Below are positions 36,252 to 44,916 of a stretch of DNA of 64,000 nt, piece after piece. The stretch lies in NCBI GenBank assembly GCA_963708735.1, contig CAVPTW010000013.1, forward strand, positions 1 to 64,000, written 5' to 3'. The notes under the pieces were generated by a model. The model was not told the origin of the DNA. It worked only from the letters and a program-made list of their open reading frames with translations, and searched no databases. Position 1 is the stretch's first letter. Each line of letters starts with the position of its first letter. Both the position numbers and the translations under genes were made by a program. Source of the DNA: JAGPUQ01 sp963708735. GTDB lineage: Bacteria > Pseudomonadota > Gammaproteobacteria > Pseudomonadales > Porticoccaceae.

Positions 36252-36343
36252 CGGCGCGCTGATGCGCTCTTTGCCCGATGCCGGTTTCGGACCCATTCGG
36301 CCCTTGGGTTAACATGGCGCCTCCCCGCGAGTGACGAGAGCCC

Positions 36344-37855
36344 ATGCCGAAGGATTATGTGAAACGCATCCTGGATGCGCGCATCTACGATCTGGTCGAG
36401 GAGACGCCGATCGACGACGCGCCCATTCTCTCCGCGCGGCTTGGCAACCGGGTGCTGTTCAAGCGCGAGGACTTGCAGCCGGTGTTCTCGTTCAAGATTC
36501 GCGGCGCCTACAACAAACTGTTGCAGCTGTCCGAAGCCCAGCGCGCCGCCGGCGTGGTGGCGGCCTCCGCCGGCAACCATGCCCAAGGGCTGGCACTGGC
36601 AGCCCAGAAGATGGGCATCAAGGCCACCATCGTGATGCCCCGCACCACGCCCCAGATCAAGGTCGATGCGGTGCGCAGTCGCGGCGCGCGCGTGGTGATG
36701 CAGGGCGACACCTACGACGAGGCCTCCGAGCACGCCCACAAGCTGGTGGTCGAGCGCGGCATGGTCTATGTCCACCCTTTCGACGATCCCGACGTGATCG
36801 CCGGGCAGGGCACGGTGGGGGTGGAGATCCTGCGTCAGCATCCGGGGCCACTGGATGCCCTGTTCGTGCCGGTGGGCGGTGGCGGCCTGTGCGCGGGCAT
36901 CGCCACCTATGTGAAATATGTGCGGCCGGAAATCAGGATCTTTGCCGTGGAAGCGGACGACTCCGCCTGCCTGGCCGCGGCCATGGCCGCCGGTCGCCGG
37001 GTGCGCCTGAAGGAAGTGGGCCTGTTCGCCGATGGCACCGCGGTCGCCCAGATCGGCGAGGAGACTTTCCGATTGCTTAAAAACCGTATCGACGGCGTCA
37101 TCACGGTATCGGTGGACGAGATCTGCGCCGCCATCAAGGACATCTACGACGACACCCGCTCCATCGCCGAGCCCGCCGGCGCGCTGGCGGTGGCGGGTCT
37201 CAAGAAATACGTGGCACGCGGTGGCCACCGCGATCAGACGCTGCTCGCGATCGACAGCGGCGCCAACATCAACTTCGACCGCCTGCGCTATATCGCCGAA
37301 CGCACCGAGAGCGGCGAACGGCGCGAGGCGGTGCTCGCGGTCACCATTCCCGAACAGCGCGGCAGCTTTCGCCGCTTCTGTCACGCGCTCAGCCGGCGCA
37401 ATGTCACCGAGTTCAACTACCGTTATGCCGATGCCGGCGAGGCGCACATCTTCGTTGGCATCGCGGTGGCCTCCGATGCCGACCGCATGGCGCTGCTGGA
37501 GGATCTGCGCGGGCGTGGCTATGCCGTGGTGGACATGACCGACAACGAAATGGCCAAGCTGCACATCCGCCACATGGTCGGCGGTCGCGCGCCCGGCATC
37601 GATGACGAGGTGGTGTATCTGTTCGAATTTCCCGAACGCCCCGGCGCGCTCGCGAACTTTCTCGACAAGCTGGGCGGGCGCTGGAACATCTCCATGTTCC
37701 ACTACCGCAACCACGGCGCCGCCTACGGTCGCGTGCTGGTGGGCATGCAGGTGCCGGTGGCTGCGCGCGGCGAAGTACCGCAGTTTCTCGATGCACTGCA
37801 CTACCGCTATCACGAAGAGACCGGCAACGATGCCTACCGGTTTTTCCTGAGCTGA
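36344..37855 (+). CDS. ilvA: Threonine ammonia-lyase (biosynthetic), IlvA
   Basis: 503 residues. The catalytic domain (about 1-320) has PLP-Lys in FSFKIRGAYNK, SAGNHAQG, and the phosphate-cradle PVGGGGLCAG. Two C-terminal ACT-like regulatory domains (about 325-500) mark the isoleucine-inhibited biosynthetic form. It makes 2-oxobutanoate, the first step to isoleucine. The gene ends 259 bases before the convergent pyk, a gap in which I see no gene. Confidence 0.96.
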   Translation: MPKDYVKRILDARIYDLVEETPIDDAPILSARLGNRVLFKREDLQPVFSFKIRGAYNKLLQLSEAQRAAGVVAASAGNHAQGLALAAQKMGIKATIVMPRTTPQIKVDAVRSRGARVVMQGDTYDEASEHAHKLVVERGMVYVHPFDDPDVIAGQGTVGVEILRQHPGPLDALFVPVGGGGLCAGIATYVKYVRPEIRIFAVEADDSACLAAAMAAGRRVRLKEVGLFADGTAVAQIGEETFRLLKNRIDGVITVSVDEICAAIKDIYDDTRSIAEPAGALAVAGLKKYVARGGHRDQTLLAIDSGANINFDRLRYIAERTESGERREAVLAVTIPEQRGSFRRFCHALSRRNVTEFNYRYADAGEAHIFVGIAVASDADRMALLEDLRGRGYAVVDMTDNEMAKLHIRHMVGGRAPGIDDEVVYLFEFPERPGALANFLDKLGGRWNISMFHYRNHGAAYGRVLVGMQVPVAARGEVPQFLDALHYRYHEETGNDAYRFFLS

Positions 37856-38114
37856 AAAGTGCTGAGTCGAAGAGGACGCAGGCGATCCGTCACGACTCCC
37901 GAGCGTAATGGATCGGTGGGTGCTCGGAGTCGTCAAGTTGTATGGGTTGCCCCGCGTGTTGCTTCGGTTTGATACGGCGAAAAATCGCTTTCGGAACGAT
38001 GCGGGATTTACGAAGCGCCTTGGGCGGAACACAGGGTACGCAAATCGAAAGTGTCCTGGTGTGGGTCTCCCTGCGCGTCACCCGGACCCTTCCTGCGCCG
38101 CAGATGGTGCGCGG

Positions 38115-39551
38115 TCAAGGCGTGTCGCGCAGTTCGCAGCGTGGAGATGCCAGCTCCCCCAGGGTGCGAATCTGAATGGCGCCCAGGCCGGCACCGGCCA
38201 GGATGTCCGACAGCACCACCATTTTGTCGCTCGCTGAAAACTCCTTGCGCTCGATCAGGATGGCTGCGGCGGCGGACAGAATGGCTTCCGGATCGTCGTG
38301 ATGGGGAATGCAGTAGCTCAACAGATTGCGATTCAACGCCAGTTGGCGGCGTGTGTGCTCGTCGAAGGTGAAGGCGCAGATGACCGGTGTCTGCGGGTGA
38401 CAATTGGTGACGTAGTTGGCCATGCGGCCGCTGGTCGTCGGTACGATGATGCCCTGGGCGCCGATGGATTCGGCGAGCTTCACGGCCGCCGCCGCGACCT
38501 GCTGCTTGTCGTCGCCGAGAACGAGTTCATCCGTAAAACGTAGCCCGCGGCTGTTTTCGATCGAGCGCGCGATGCGATCGAGCATTTCCACGCAGCGCAC
38601 CGGATATTTGCCCACCGTGGTCTCGCCCGACAGCATGATGGCGTCGGCCTCTTCGTACACCGCGTTGGCGACATCGGTGACTTCCGCGCGGGTCGGCGTC
38701 GGATTCTGGATCATGGATTCGAGCATGTGGGTGGCGACGATGACACGCTTGCCCTGCACCGCGCACAACCGCACGATGCGCCGCTGCACGCGCGGCAGGA
38801 ACTCGATGGGAATCTCCACGCCGAGATCGCCGCGCGCGACCATGATGCCGTCGGCAGCGGCAACGATCTCCTCGAGGTTGGTCAACGCTTCCTGATTCTC
38901 GATTTTGGCGATGAGTTTCATTTTGCAATCTGCGCCGAGCAGTTCGCGTGCCTGGGCGATGTCGGCGGCGCCGCGCACGAACGACAGCGCAATAAAATCC
39001 GCGCCCTGTTCGCGGGCAAAGACGATGTCCCGCTTGTCCTTCTCGGTGATGCCCGGCAGATTGATGCGGATGCCGGGCAGGTTGACGTGGCGCTTGCTCT
39101 TCAGCACACCGCCGTCGGTGACCCGGCAGCGCATGGAGCGCTTGCCCTTGCTCAGTACTTCGAGATTGATGAGGCCATTGTCCAGGGTGATCTTGTCGCC
39201 GACCGCGACATCGCTGATGAGATCGGCGTAATTCACCTGAATCGAAGTCGTCTCGACATCGGTTTCGCCGAGCGGCACGACGGAGATTTCATCGCCGTCG
39301 TGGAGATTCATGTCGTGGGCGAGATCGCCGGTGCGAATCTCCGGCCCCTGGGTATCCACCATGATCGCCACCGGGTGGTTGCGGTTCGCGTTGAGGGCGT
39401 GGATACGGCGTATCACCTCGCCGTGGGACGCATGGTCGCCATGGGACAGGTTGAGCCGCGCCAGATTCATGCCGGCATCGGCGAGTTTTTGCAGCATCTC
39501 CGTTGACTCGGTCGCCGGTCCGATGGTGCAGATGATTTTGGTTTTACGCAT
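38115..39551 (-). CDS. pyk: Pyruvate kinase
   Basis: 478 residues. The N-terminal MRKTKIICTIGPATES, the active site IAKIENQEAL, MVARGDLGVEIP, the potassium and substrate loop ATHMLESMIQNPTPTRAE and SGETTVGKYP are all present, followed by a complete C-terminal allosteric domain. It starts eight bases inside the end of the 5-FCL gene, so the two are co-transcribed. Confidence 0.96.
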   Translation of the reverse strand: MRKTKIICTIGPATESTEMLQKLADAGMNLARLNLSHGDHASHGEVIRRIHALNANRNHPVAIMVDTQGPEIRTGDLAHDMNLHDGDEISVVPLGETDVETTSIQVNYADLISDVAVGDKITLDNGLINLEVLSKGKRSMRCRVTDGGVLKSKRHVNLPGIRINLPGITEKDKRDIVFAREQGADFIALSFVRGAADIAQARELLGADCKMKLIAKIENQEALTNLEEIVAAADGIMVARGDLGVEIPIEFLPRVQRRIVRLCAVQGKRVIVATHMLESMIQNPTPTRAEVTDVANAVYEEADAIMLSGETTVGKYPVRCVEMLDRIARSIENSRGLRFTDELVLGDDKQQVAAAAVKLAESIGAQGIIVPTTSGRMANYVTNCHPQTPVICAFTFDEHTRRQLALNRNLLSYCIPHHDDPEAILSAAAAILIERKEFSASDKMVVLSDILAGAGLGAIQIRTLGELASPRCELRDTP

Positions 39552-40212
39552 GGCGCAGACCTGGGGCAGGATGGAAACTGTGTTCGGTCACGACTCCGTG
39601 CAGGGGCACGTCCCAGGGTGCGGGATGCAATTGCGGTACCTGCTGAAAACCATGGGCGAGCCCGATGAGCAGCGGGTGCTTTGCCGGCCTCCCGCGCAGG
39701 CACGCGAGACTGCGATCATAAAAACCCGCGCCCTGGCCGAGGCGGTTGCCGGCGGCATCGAAAGCCACCAGGGGCAAGAAAATCAAATCCAGACTCCAGA
39801 TGGCGGTCGGGCTGCGCAGGCGCGGCTCCGGAATGCCGAAGCGATTCGGAAACAGCGGCTCGCTTGCGTCGTAGCGCACAAAGTACAGCTTGTTGTGGCC
39901 CAGGGGATGCAGCACGGGCAGATAGCAGGCCTTGCCCAATGCGGCGGCCAGCTCCAGAGCCGGTTGGGGATCGATTTCACCGCCGTCAGCCCGGTAAAAC
40001 GCGATGCGCCGCGCGCGCCGGAAGGCAGGCAGGCTGGCGATCACCCGGCACAGCCCGGCGCTGGCCTGCGCCTGCTGGCGCGGGTCGAGCGCGCGGCGTG
40101 CGCGGCGCAGCGCGGTGCGCAGGGCTTGGGTGGATTCCTGGCAGGGCGATGCGGAACTGGCTGCGACTGCGTCGGGTGGCCGCAAGCGCCTGCGGGATGG
40201 CTCATCGGGCAC
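39544..40212 (-). CDS. ygfA: 5-formyltetrahydrofolate cyclo-ligase
   Basis: 222 residues if the GTG at 40212 is used. The frame is open upstream to 40287, but that would run through the 6S RNA, so I prefer the internal start. Family features are LRTALRRARRALDP near the start, the region FLPLVAFDAAGNRLGQGAG and the GQGAGFYDR phosphate-binding loop. It converts 5-formyl-THF to 5,10-methenyl-THF. Co-location with ssrS is conserved in proteobacteria, where both may come from one primary transcript. Confidence 0.92.
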   Translation of the reverse strand: MPDEPSRRRLRPPDAVAASSASPCQESTQALRTALRRARRALDPRQQAQASAGLCRVIASLPAFRRARRIAFYRADGGEIDPQPALELAAALGKACYLPVLHPLGHNKLYFVRYDASEPLFPNRFGIPEPRLRSPTAIWSLDLIFLPLVAFDAAGNRLGQGAGFYDRSLACLRGRPAKHPLLIGLAHGFQQVPQLHPAPWDVPLHGVVTEHSFHPAPGLRHA

Positions 40213-40241
40213 CGGTGTTCCCGGGTGAGTGGTAGGAAAAA

Positions 40242-40410
40242 GACCCCGAAATGCCGCTGTCAAGGCTGCCTTGAACCGAAGGCTCAAGGTGGGAATCTCC
40301 GGCGGGCTTCAGGCTTTCCGACGTGCGGACATGCGCAACGGCCCTGGTTGGAGAAACCCATGGTGACAATATCGGCCAAGGACGTTTTTGACTGGCGAAC
40401 ACCCCAGGGT
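40242..40410 (-). ncRNA. ssrS: 6S RNA
   Basis: About 169 bases directly upstream of the cyclo-ligase gene, the conserved place for 6S RNA. Characteristic segments in order are TGTTCGCCAG, CTTGGCCGATATT, TGGTTGGAGAAACCC-type arms, CATGTCCGCACGTCGG, AAGCCTGAAG, and the hairpin CACCTTGAGCCTTCGGTTCAAGG, near identical to that of E. coli. The two ends (ACCCTGGGGTG and the 3' CATTTCGGGGT) close an 11-pair stem including G-U pairs. A T-run follows at 40241-40237. It binds sigma-70 RNA polymerase and represses promoters in stationary phase. Confidence 0.93.
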
Positions 40411-40422
40411 GCGTCGATTATA
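40411..40422 (-). promoter_or_regulatory. Promoter -10 element of 6S RNA
   Basis: On the minus strand a perfect TATAAT (40422-40417) ends seven bases before the predicted 5' end of 6S RNA at 40410. No good -35 is seen at 17-bp spacing (GTGTGC). Confidence 0.7.
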
Positions 40423-40645
40423 GACACAAGGCGCGGTGCGCACACCTGTAATTCAGCGATGCCATGTGCAGTTGCTGCGCGCAGGAAGTCGTGCCCCGCG
40501 TATCGTGCAGCGCGAGCCGCGTAATCGCGACTGCCCGGATTTGCCGGTTCAGGCTGCGCTATTGGCCCGGCGATTGATTCCCGTCAGTGCAATACCGGAG
40601 CAACTGCCTACACTGGTTTTCGTAACCCAAATCGCGAGGCCACTC

Positions 40646-40750
40646 ATGAATACGATGAATGACGATGTCGGCGGCAAGCTGATGGTGACGGCATTTTGCC
40701 TGTTGGTGTTTGGCGTGTTCCTCGCCATTGTGGTGGCCAATCTGGCCTGA
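40646..40750 (+). CDS. Small single-pass membrane protein, 34 residues
   Basis: ATG 40646 to TGA 40750. The product is mostly one hydrophobic segment (LMVTAFCLLVFGVFLAIVVA) after a short acidic start. An in-frame start farther left exists (40436), but that part is not protein-like. No homologue is recognised. Membrane micropeptides of this size are common next to housekeeping genes; expression is not proven. The preceding ~220 bases (40423-40645) lack any other gene, including the zapA gene often found upstream of 6S RNA. Confidence 0.55.
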   Translation: MNTMNDDVGGKLMVTAFCLLVFGVFLAIVVANLA

Positions 40751-40804
40751 TGTGAAGCCGGCCTGCTGCGGGCTGAGGGCGGGCACCGAAGGGCTGCGGG
40801 CTCT

Positions 40805-41782
40805 CTACCCGCGGGAGGGTTGCCTGCGGTTGGGATCTTCGGCAAAGCCCGCCGCTCCGCGGCCCCGGGCAAAGTATTCCGGTTCGCCCAGCGCCCAGAC
40901 CTCGCCCAGCATCTGATAGCCGCCGTCCACCGCCAGCACTTCGCCGGTGACGAAATCTCCCGCACCTGAACTGAGATAGACGCAGGCTTCGGCGATGTCC
41001 CACACATCGCCGGCGCGGCGCAGGGGGTTGGCGTAGCGGAATTTTTCCGCGGCTGCGCGCGAATAGTTGCGCAAACCGGAAGAGGCGATGGCGCCGGGCG
41101 CGATGCAATTGACCCGGATGCCGAGCGGCGCCCACTCGACCGCGACACTCTTGCTCAGATAGACCACGCCGGCGCGCGCCGCGGCGGTGTGGGTGGTTTG
41201 CAGGGTGCCGCGCTGGATGTTCACCACGATGTTGGTGATGGTTCCGGGCCGGCCGGCGTCGCGCCAGCGCCGGGCGGCCTGCTGCATCATGTACCAGGTG
41301 CCGTTGAGGTTGGTGTCGATCACGGCTTTCCAGCCGTTCACGGAATAGTCGAGGGAGTCTTGCGCGAACTGGCCGCCCGCGCTGTTGACCAGCACGTCGA
41401 GGCCGCCGCACTCGTCCCACACGCGGTCGATCAGCGCCTCGACCTGTTCCGGGTCGCGGATGGTCATGGCCTGGGTGAGCACCTCGGCGCCGCAGGCGGC
41501 GCGGATGCCGGCGGCGGTTTCCGCCAGGGCTTCCGGCCGGCGCCCGCAGATCACCACGCGCGCGCCGAGCCGGGCGTACAGGTAGGCGCTGGCGCGGCCG
41601 ATGCCGCTGCCGCCGCCCGAGATCAGCACCACCTGACCGGCGCACAGGTCGGGCGCGAACACGGTGGCATGGGTGGCGAGTTCGGCGTCATCGAGGCCGA
41701 ACAGGGCCTTCTCTTCGGCAAGACAGTCGTCGGCACCAGGGTTGTCAGCAACACCGTTGCGGGTCACAGGGTCGTCGGTCAC
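40805..41782 (-). CDS. SDR family oxidoreductase (citronellol/dienoyl-CoA reductase-like), copy 2
   Basis: 325 residues from GTG 41782, with GGAG at the right distance upstream. The nucleotide-binding motif is SGGGSGIGRA; NSAGGQF is the NAG-type motif. The usual YxxxK is altered: the Lys position is Arg (AAARAGV) and there is no Tyr four residues before it, as in some acyl-CoA or terpenoid SDR groups. It lies 34 bases after a paralogue in the same order and is probably an operon partner. Substrate unknown, probably an acyl-CoA or alcohol. Confidence 0.85.
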   Translation of the reverse strand: MTDDPVTRNGVADNPGADDCLAEEKALFGLDDAELATHATVFAPDLCAGQVVLISGGGSGIGRASAYLYARLGARVVICGRRPEALAETAAGIRAACGAEVLTQAMTIRDPEQVEALIDRVWDECGGLDVLVNSAGGQFAQDSLDYSVNGWKAVIDTNLNGTWYMMQQAARRWRDAGRPGTITNIVVNIQRGTLQTTHTAAARAGVVYLSKSVAVEWAPLGIRVNCIAPGAIASSGLRNYSRAAAEKFRYANPLRRAGDVWDIAEACVYLSSGAGDFVTGEVLAVDGGYQMLGEVWALGEPEYFARGRGAAGFAEDPNRRQPSRG

Positions 41783-41816
41783 ACAGTCTCCAGGTGGGCC
41801 GCTGCGGCCGCTTGCA

Positions 41817-42686
41817 TCAGGGCGTCTCGAACCACGCCGGCTTGCCGTTGGGCCAGACCTCGCCCCACAGCTGCTGGCCGCCATCCACGGTGAGGCATTC
41901 GCCGGTGATGAACTTGCCCGAGCTGGTGGCGAGATAGACCGCAGCTTCCGCGATGTCCATGGCGTCGCCGCAGCGCAGCATGGGATTGGCGCGATGAAAG
42001 TGCGCCGAGGCTTCCTCCGGATAGACCTCGAGTCCCGGGGTGGCGATGGTGCCGGGTGCGACGCAATTGACGCGAATGTTGAGCGGTGCCCACTCCACCG
42101 CCAGACTGCGGCTGGCGAAGATCACCCCGGCGCGCGCGGCGCAGGTGTGGGCGATGCCGGGCATGCCGCGCCAGATGTCGGCGACGATGTTGACGATGCT
42201 GCCGGGCCTGCCGGTGTCGCGCCAGCGCCGCGCGGCCTGCTGCATCATGTACCAGGTGCCGTTGAGGTTGGTGTCGATGACGGCATTCCAGCCCTTCACG
42301 CTGTAGTCGATGGCCTGCTGGGGAAACTGGCCGCCGCCGTTGTTGACCAGGATGTCGAGGCCGCCGAATCGGTGCCAGCACTCCGCCATCAACGCAGCCA
42401 CCGCATCCGGGTCGCAGATGGTCATGGCGCGCGTGGCGATATCGCGACCCAGATGCTGTTTGATGCCCGCCGCGGTGACATCCAGATTGGCCTGCTTGCG
42501 ACCGCAGATCAGCACCTGGGCACCGAGCCGCGCGAACAGATAGGCCATGGCGCGGCCGAGCCCGGTGCCGCCGCCGGAGATGACGGCAACCTTGCCGGCC
42601 AGCAGGTCATCGCGGTAGACGGTGGGGTAGCGCGCCAGTTCGGCGTCGTCGAGCCCCCAACGGGGCTTGTCGGTCGCTTCAGCCAT
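41817..42686 (-). CDS. SDR family oxidoreductase, copy 1 (paralogue)
   Basis: 289 residues, clearly paralogous to the next gene (shared GLDDAELA start, NGTWYMMQQAARRWRD). It has SGGGTGLGRA for NAD(P) and NNGGGQF. The catalytic Lys is again replaced by Arg (CAARAGV). It starts eight bases inside the end of the Nudix gene, so both belong to one transcript. Confidence 0.88.
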   Translation of the reverse strand: MAEATDKPRWGLDDAELARYPTVYRDDLLAGKVAVISGGGTGLGRAMAYLFARLGAQVLICGRKQANLDVTAAGIKQHLGRDIATRAMTICDPDAVAALMAECWHRFGGLDILVNNGGGQFPQQAIDYSVKGWNAVIDTNLNGTWYMMQQAARRWRDTGRPGSIVNIVADIWRGMPGIAHTCAARAGVIFASRSLAVEWAPLNIRVNCVAPGTIATPGLEVYPEEASAHFHRANPMLRCGDAMDIAEAAVYLATSSGKFITGECLTVDGGQQLWGEVWPNGKPAWFETP

Positions 42687-43431
42687 GGCGGCGCGGACGG
42701 CCGGAATCGTCGAAGATATAGCCCGTCCTGGCCATGGTCAGACGATGGCGCGGGCCGGGGACGCTGGCATCCCAGGCTTCGTAGCCGGCGTCGCCTTCCC
42801 ACAGGGTCACCCGTTCGCCCTCCGGGGTTTCGCTCAGGTGCGTCACATAAATTTGCGGGGGCTGCGCGCGCAAATGCGCGAGCAGCGCCGCCACCGAGGC
42901 ATGGCCCGACAGATAGTGCAGCGTGACCCAGGTCGGCGGCACCAGATCGATTTCGCCGGCCTGGTGGCGGGTCCGCGCCACCTCCGGGTTGATCCACAGA
43001 TGGTCGTGAATCTCGCCGCCGTCGATGGTGACCTGGTGATGGCCCGCGGCCGGTGCGGCAAAGAACCAGGTCGTAAAGCGCTTGGGCGTGATCGGCGGCG
43101 GCGTCCAGTGCGAGAACCAGATGAACTCCTCCGGATCCACCTCGATGCCGGCTTCCTCGCGGGATTCGCGGGCGGCCGCGTTGCGGGCGGCCGTCGTCGG
43201 ATCGCCATCGGGCGGGTAGTCCTCCGGGTCCACCCGGCCGCCGGGAAACACCCACATGCCGCCAAAGCGGATCTCGGAATTCTTGCGCAGCATCAGTACT
43301 TCGACGCCGGTCGGTCCGTCGCGCAGCAGCGTGAGGGTCGCGGCGGGCGTGGGTGGCGCGACCCTGGCCGGGTCCACATCCCCCCGCTTCAGCAGGTTGG
43401 CGTAGGGGTCGTACTTCTTCGGCTCGCTCAT
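42679..43431 (-). CDS. Nudix hydrolase
   Basis: 250 residues. The Nudix signature is present as GGRVDPED...(insert)...AARESREEAGI, with an enlarged loop between the Gly and Glu halves. Such long Nudix proteins act on CoA or other diphosphates; grouping with SDR and MaoC genes favours a CoA-related substrate (inference). The start is ATG 43431 with AGGGA upstream, just beside the MITE-like element at 43445-43585. Confidence 0.88.
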   Translation of the reverse strand: MSEPKKYDPYANLLKRGDVDPARVAPPTPAATLTLLRDGPTGVEVLMLRKNSEIRFGGMWVFPGGRVDPEDYPPDGDPTTAARNAAARESREEAGIEVDPEEFIWFSHWTPPPITPKRFTTWFFAAPAAGHHQVTIDGGEIHDHLWINPEVARTRHQAGEIDLVPPTWVTLHYLSGHASVAALLAHLRAQPPQIYVTHLSETPEGERVTLWEGDAGYEAWDASVPGPRHRLTMARTGYIFDDSGRPRRHG

Positions 43432-43444
43432 CGCGGTTCCCTAT

Positions 43445-43585
43445 CAGCTTGTTGAAAAACTGCTGCGGCAGCCATCTGCTTCGTTGCGCGGTGCTCGCTT
43501 CCTCGCCTATCTATTTGATATGTCTCGGTCGCTGCGCGCCGTGCGCCTCGCATCTGGCCCCCTCGCGACGTTTTTCAACAAGCTG
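43445..43585. mobile_element. MITE-like element, 141 bp
   Basis: Perfect 16-bp terminal inverted repeats (CAGCTTGTTGAAAAAC at 43445-43460, its complement at 43570-43585) enclose 109 bases with no gene. The same four bases CTAT flank it on both sides (43441-43444 and 43586-43589), as expected for a target-site duplication. It sits between maoC and the Nudix ribosome-binding site and would form a hairpin in the transcript. No transposase is encoded. The alternative is a REP-like hairpin element. Confidence 0.75.
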
Positions 43586-43605
43586 CTATGGCTTCGGCCC
43601 CGCAT

Positions 43606-44028
43606 TCAGGGGTCGATACGCGCGGTCGCCTGACCGCTGATGACTTCCTGGCCGTCCTGGTTGACCGTGACCACATCGAGCTGGACGAAATGCTGCCCCT
43701 CGATGTTGTCGAGCGCCGTCACCTTGGCGGTGGCGATCAGATCGTCGCCCGGCCACACCTGGCGGGTGAAGCGGGCGCTGTACTCGGTCAGACGGCCATC
43801 GCCCACCCAGTTGGTCAACATGGTCCCGGTCGCGCCCATCGACAGCATGCCGTGGGCGAACACGCCAGGGTAACCCGCGACCTCACGCGCATAGACTTCG
43901 TCGGTGTGCAGGGGCATGTAGTCGCCGGACGCGCCCGCGTACTGCACGATCTGGGTGCGGGACAGGTTGGTGACGACCTGCTCGGAATGGGTATCGCCGA
44001 TCTTCAATTGGCTCGCTCGCAGTGACAT
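43606..44028 (-). CDS. MaoC-like (R)-hydratase, hot-dog fold
   Basis: 140 residues with the hydratase-2 block ASGDYMPLHTDEVYA (Asp and His catalytic) and HGMLSMG. It follows a partner of the FAS1-dehydratase N-terminal type by nine bases. The pair resembles two-subunit 3-hydroxyacyl dehydratases (HadAB type) in actinobacteria and steroid/lipid gene clusters. It probably hydrates enoyl-CoA substrates. Confidence 0.9.
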   Translation of the reverse strand: MSLRASQLKIGDTHSEQVVTNLSRTQIVQYAGASGDYMPLHTDEVYAREVAGYPGVFAHGMLSMGATGTMLTNWVGDGRLTEYSARFTRQVWPGDDLIATAKVTALDNIEGQHFVQLDVVTVNQDGQEVISGQATARIDP

Positions 44029-44037
44029 GGTGCGCTC

Positions 44038-44550
44038 CTAATTCTGGCTGACGGCCTGGCCGGTTTCGACGCCGACCATGGTGGAGGTAACGACCAGTTC
44101 GCCGGCCTGATTGCGAAATTCGGTGATCACTTCGCTGAATTTGAGCGAGCCGCCGCGGCGGCCTTCTTTTTCCCAGCGGCGTCCGGGGCGCGTGGTCACG
44201 GTCAGCACATCGCCGGGACGAATGGGCTTGTAGTACCGGTATTTCTGTTCGGCGTGCAGCACCCGGGAACTCTGCCCGCCGCCGCCCTTTTCGCCCTCGG
44301 CCTTCGGCTTGGCCTTGACGCCGGTGGCCTCGCGACCGGAGCCGAACCAGGGCTCGCCGATGCGGGGCCGCAGGGGAAAGTTGGGGTCGTACTGGGCCGC
44401 GGCCTGCACGAACGTGGGCGGCGCGATGATGCCGCCCGGCTCGGTGGTCCTGGCGTAGGCGGCGTCGTGGTAGATCGGATTCTTGTCGCCGACGGCGCGC
44501 GCAAACAGCATGATCTGGCTTGCGTCCACGGGAAACTGGTATTCGGCCAT
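44038..44550 (-). CDS. MaoC-like dehydratase, N-terminal hot-dog subunit
   Basis: 170 residues of the FAS1_DH_region type. GDKNPIYHDAAYA carries the Asp/His-type block, followed by PPTFVQAAAQY. It probably forms a heterodimer with the next gene product. The start is ATG 44550 with GGGAGGAA upstream. Confidence 0.88.
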   Translation of the reverse strand: MAEYQFPVDASQIMLFARAVGDKNPIYHDAAYARTTEPGGIIAPPTFVQAAAQYDPNFPLRPRIGEPWFGSGREATGVKAKPKAEGEKGGGGQSSRVLHAEQKYRYYKPIRPGDVLTVTTRPGRRWEKEGRRGGSLKFSEVITEFRNQAGELVVTSTMVGVETGQAVSQN

Positions 44551-44916
44551 GGGTTCCTCCCGTTATGGTGATTGTGGTGAGGCGGGCAGGCTGGGTAGCC
44601 CCCGCATTCTTGACCTTTGGCGGGCTTCTGACAACCGGGCACTGTGATGGTTCTGCGCGCGGCCGCGACGGAAGCCGTCGTCAACCGACGGTGCTTAGCG
44701 CGGTAGCGATGGGGTGTCGTATCGGACCCTGACGACGGCGGTTCGCATGGCGTGACGCGGAGCCGGCCGCGGGTTCTGCCGGCATCCTGAGGGCGCCTGA
44801 GCGCCGGAACTCCAGTATTCTTGACGTTCGGCGGAGCGCCGACCACCGCTCCCAACCGGTCCCCTGATGGCCGCCGGGGCATTCCACCGCTGCTGAATCG
44901 TGCGCAGGTCCAGACC
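44551..44916. other. Divergent intergenic region, 366 bases
   Basis: It lies between the MaoC operon (minus) and the DUF1499 gene (plus). It is GC-rich, with several short inverted repeats (GACGGAAGCCGTC near 44668, GGCGCCTGAGCGCC near 44792) and two similar 'ATTCTTGAC' stretches (44606, 44817). No gene is seen. Confidence 0.5.
44606..44634 (-). promoter_or_regulatory. Possible promoter of the MaoC-Nudix-SDR operon
   Basis: On the minus strand TTGTCA (44634-44629; 5/6 match to -35) and AAGAAT (44611-44606; 4/6 match to -10) are spaced by 17 bases, about 55 bases upstream of ATG 44550. Tentative. Confidence 0.35.

Noticed and set aside
36152..38032. Minus-strand frame of 626 codons across ilvA
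   Set aside because: Antisense to ilvA. Low-complexity His/Gly/Ala composition and no motif.
39544..40287. Longer 5-FCL reading from 40287
   Set aside because: The added N-terminus would be encoded by the 6S RNA sequence and has no family likeness. The internal GTG is preferred.
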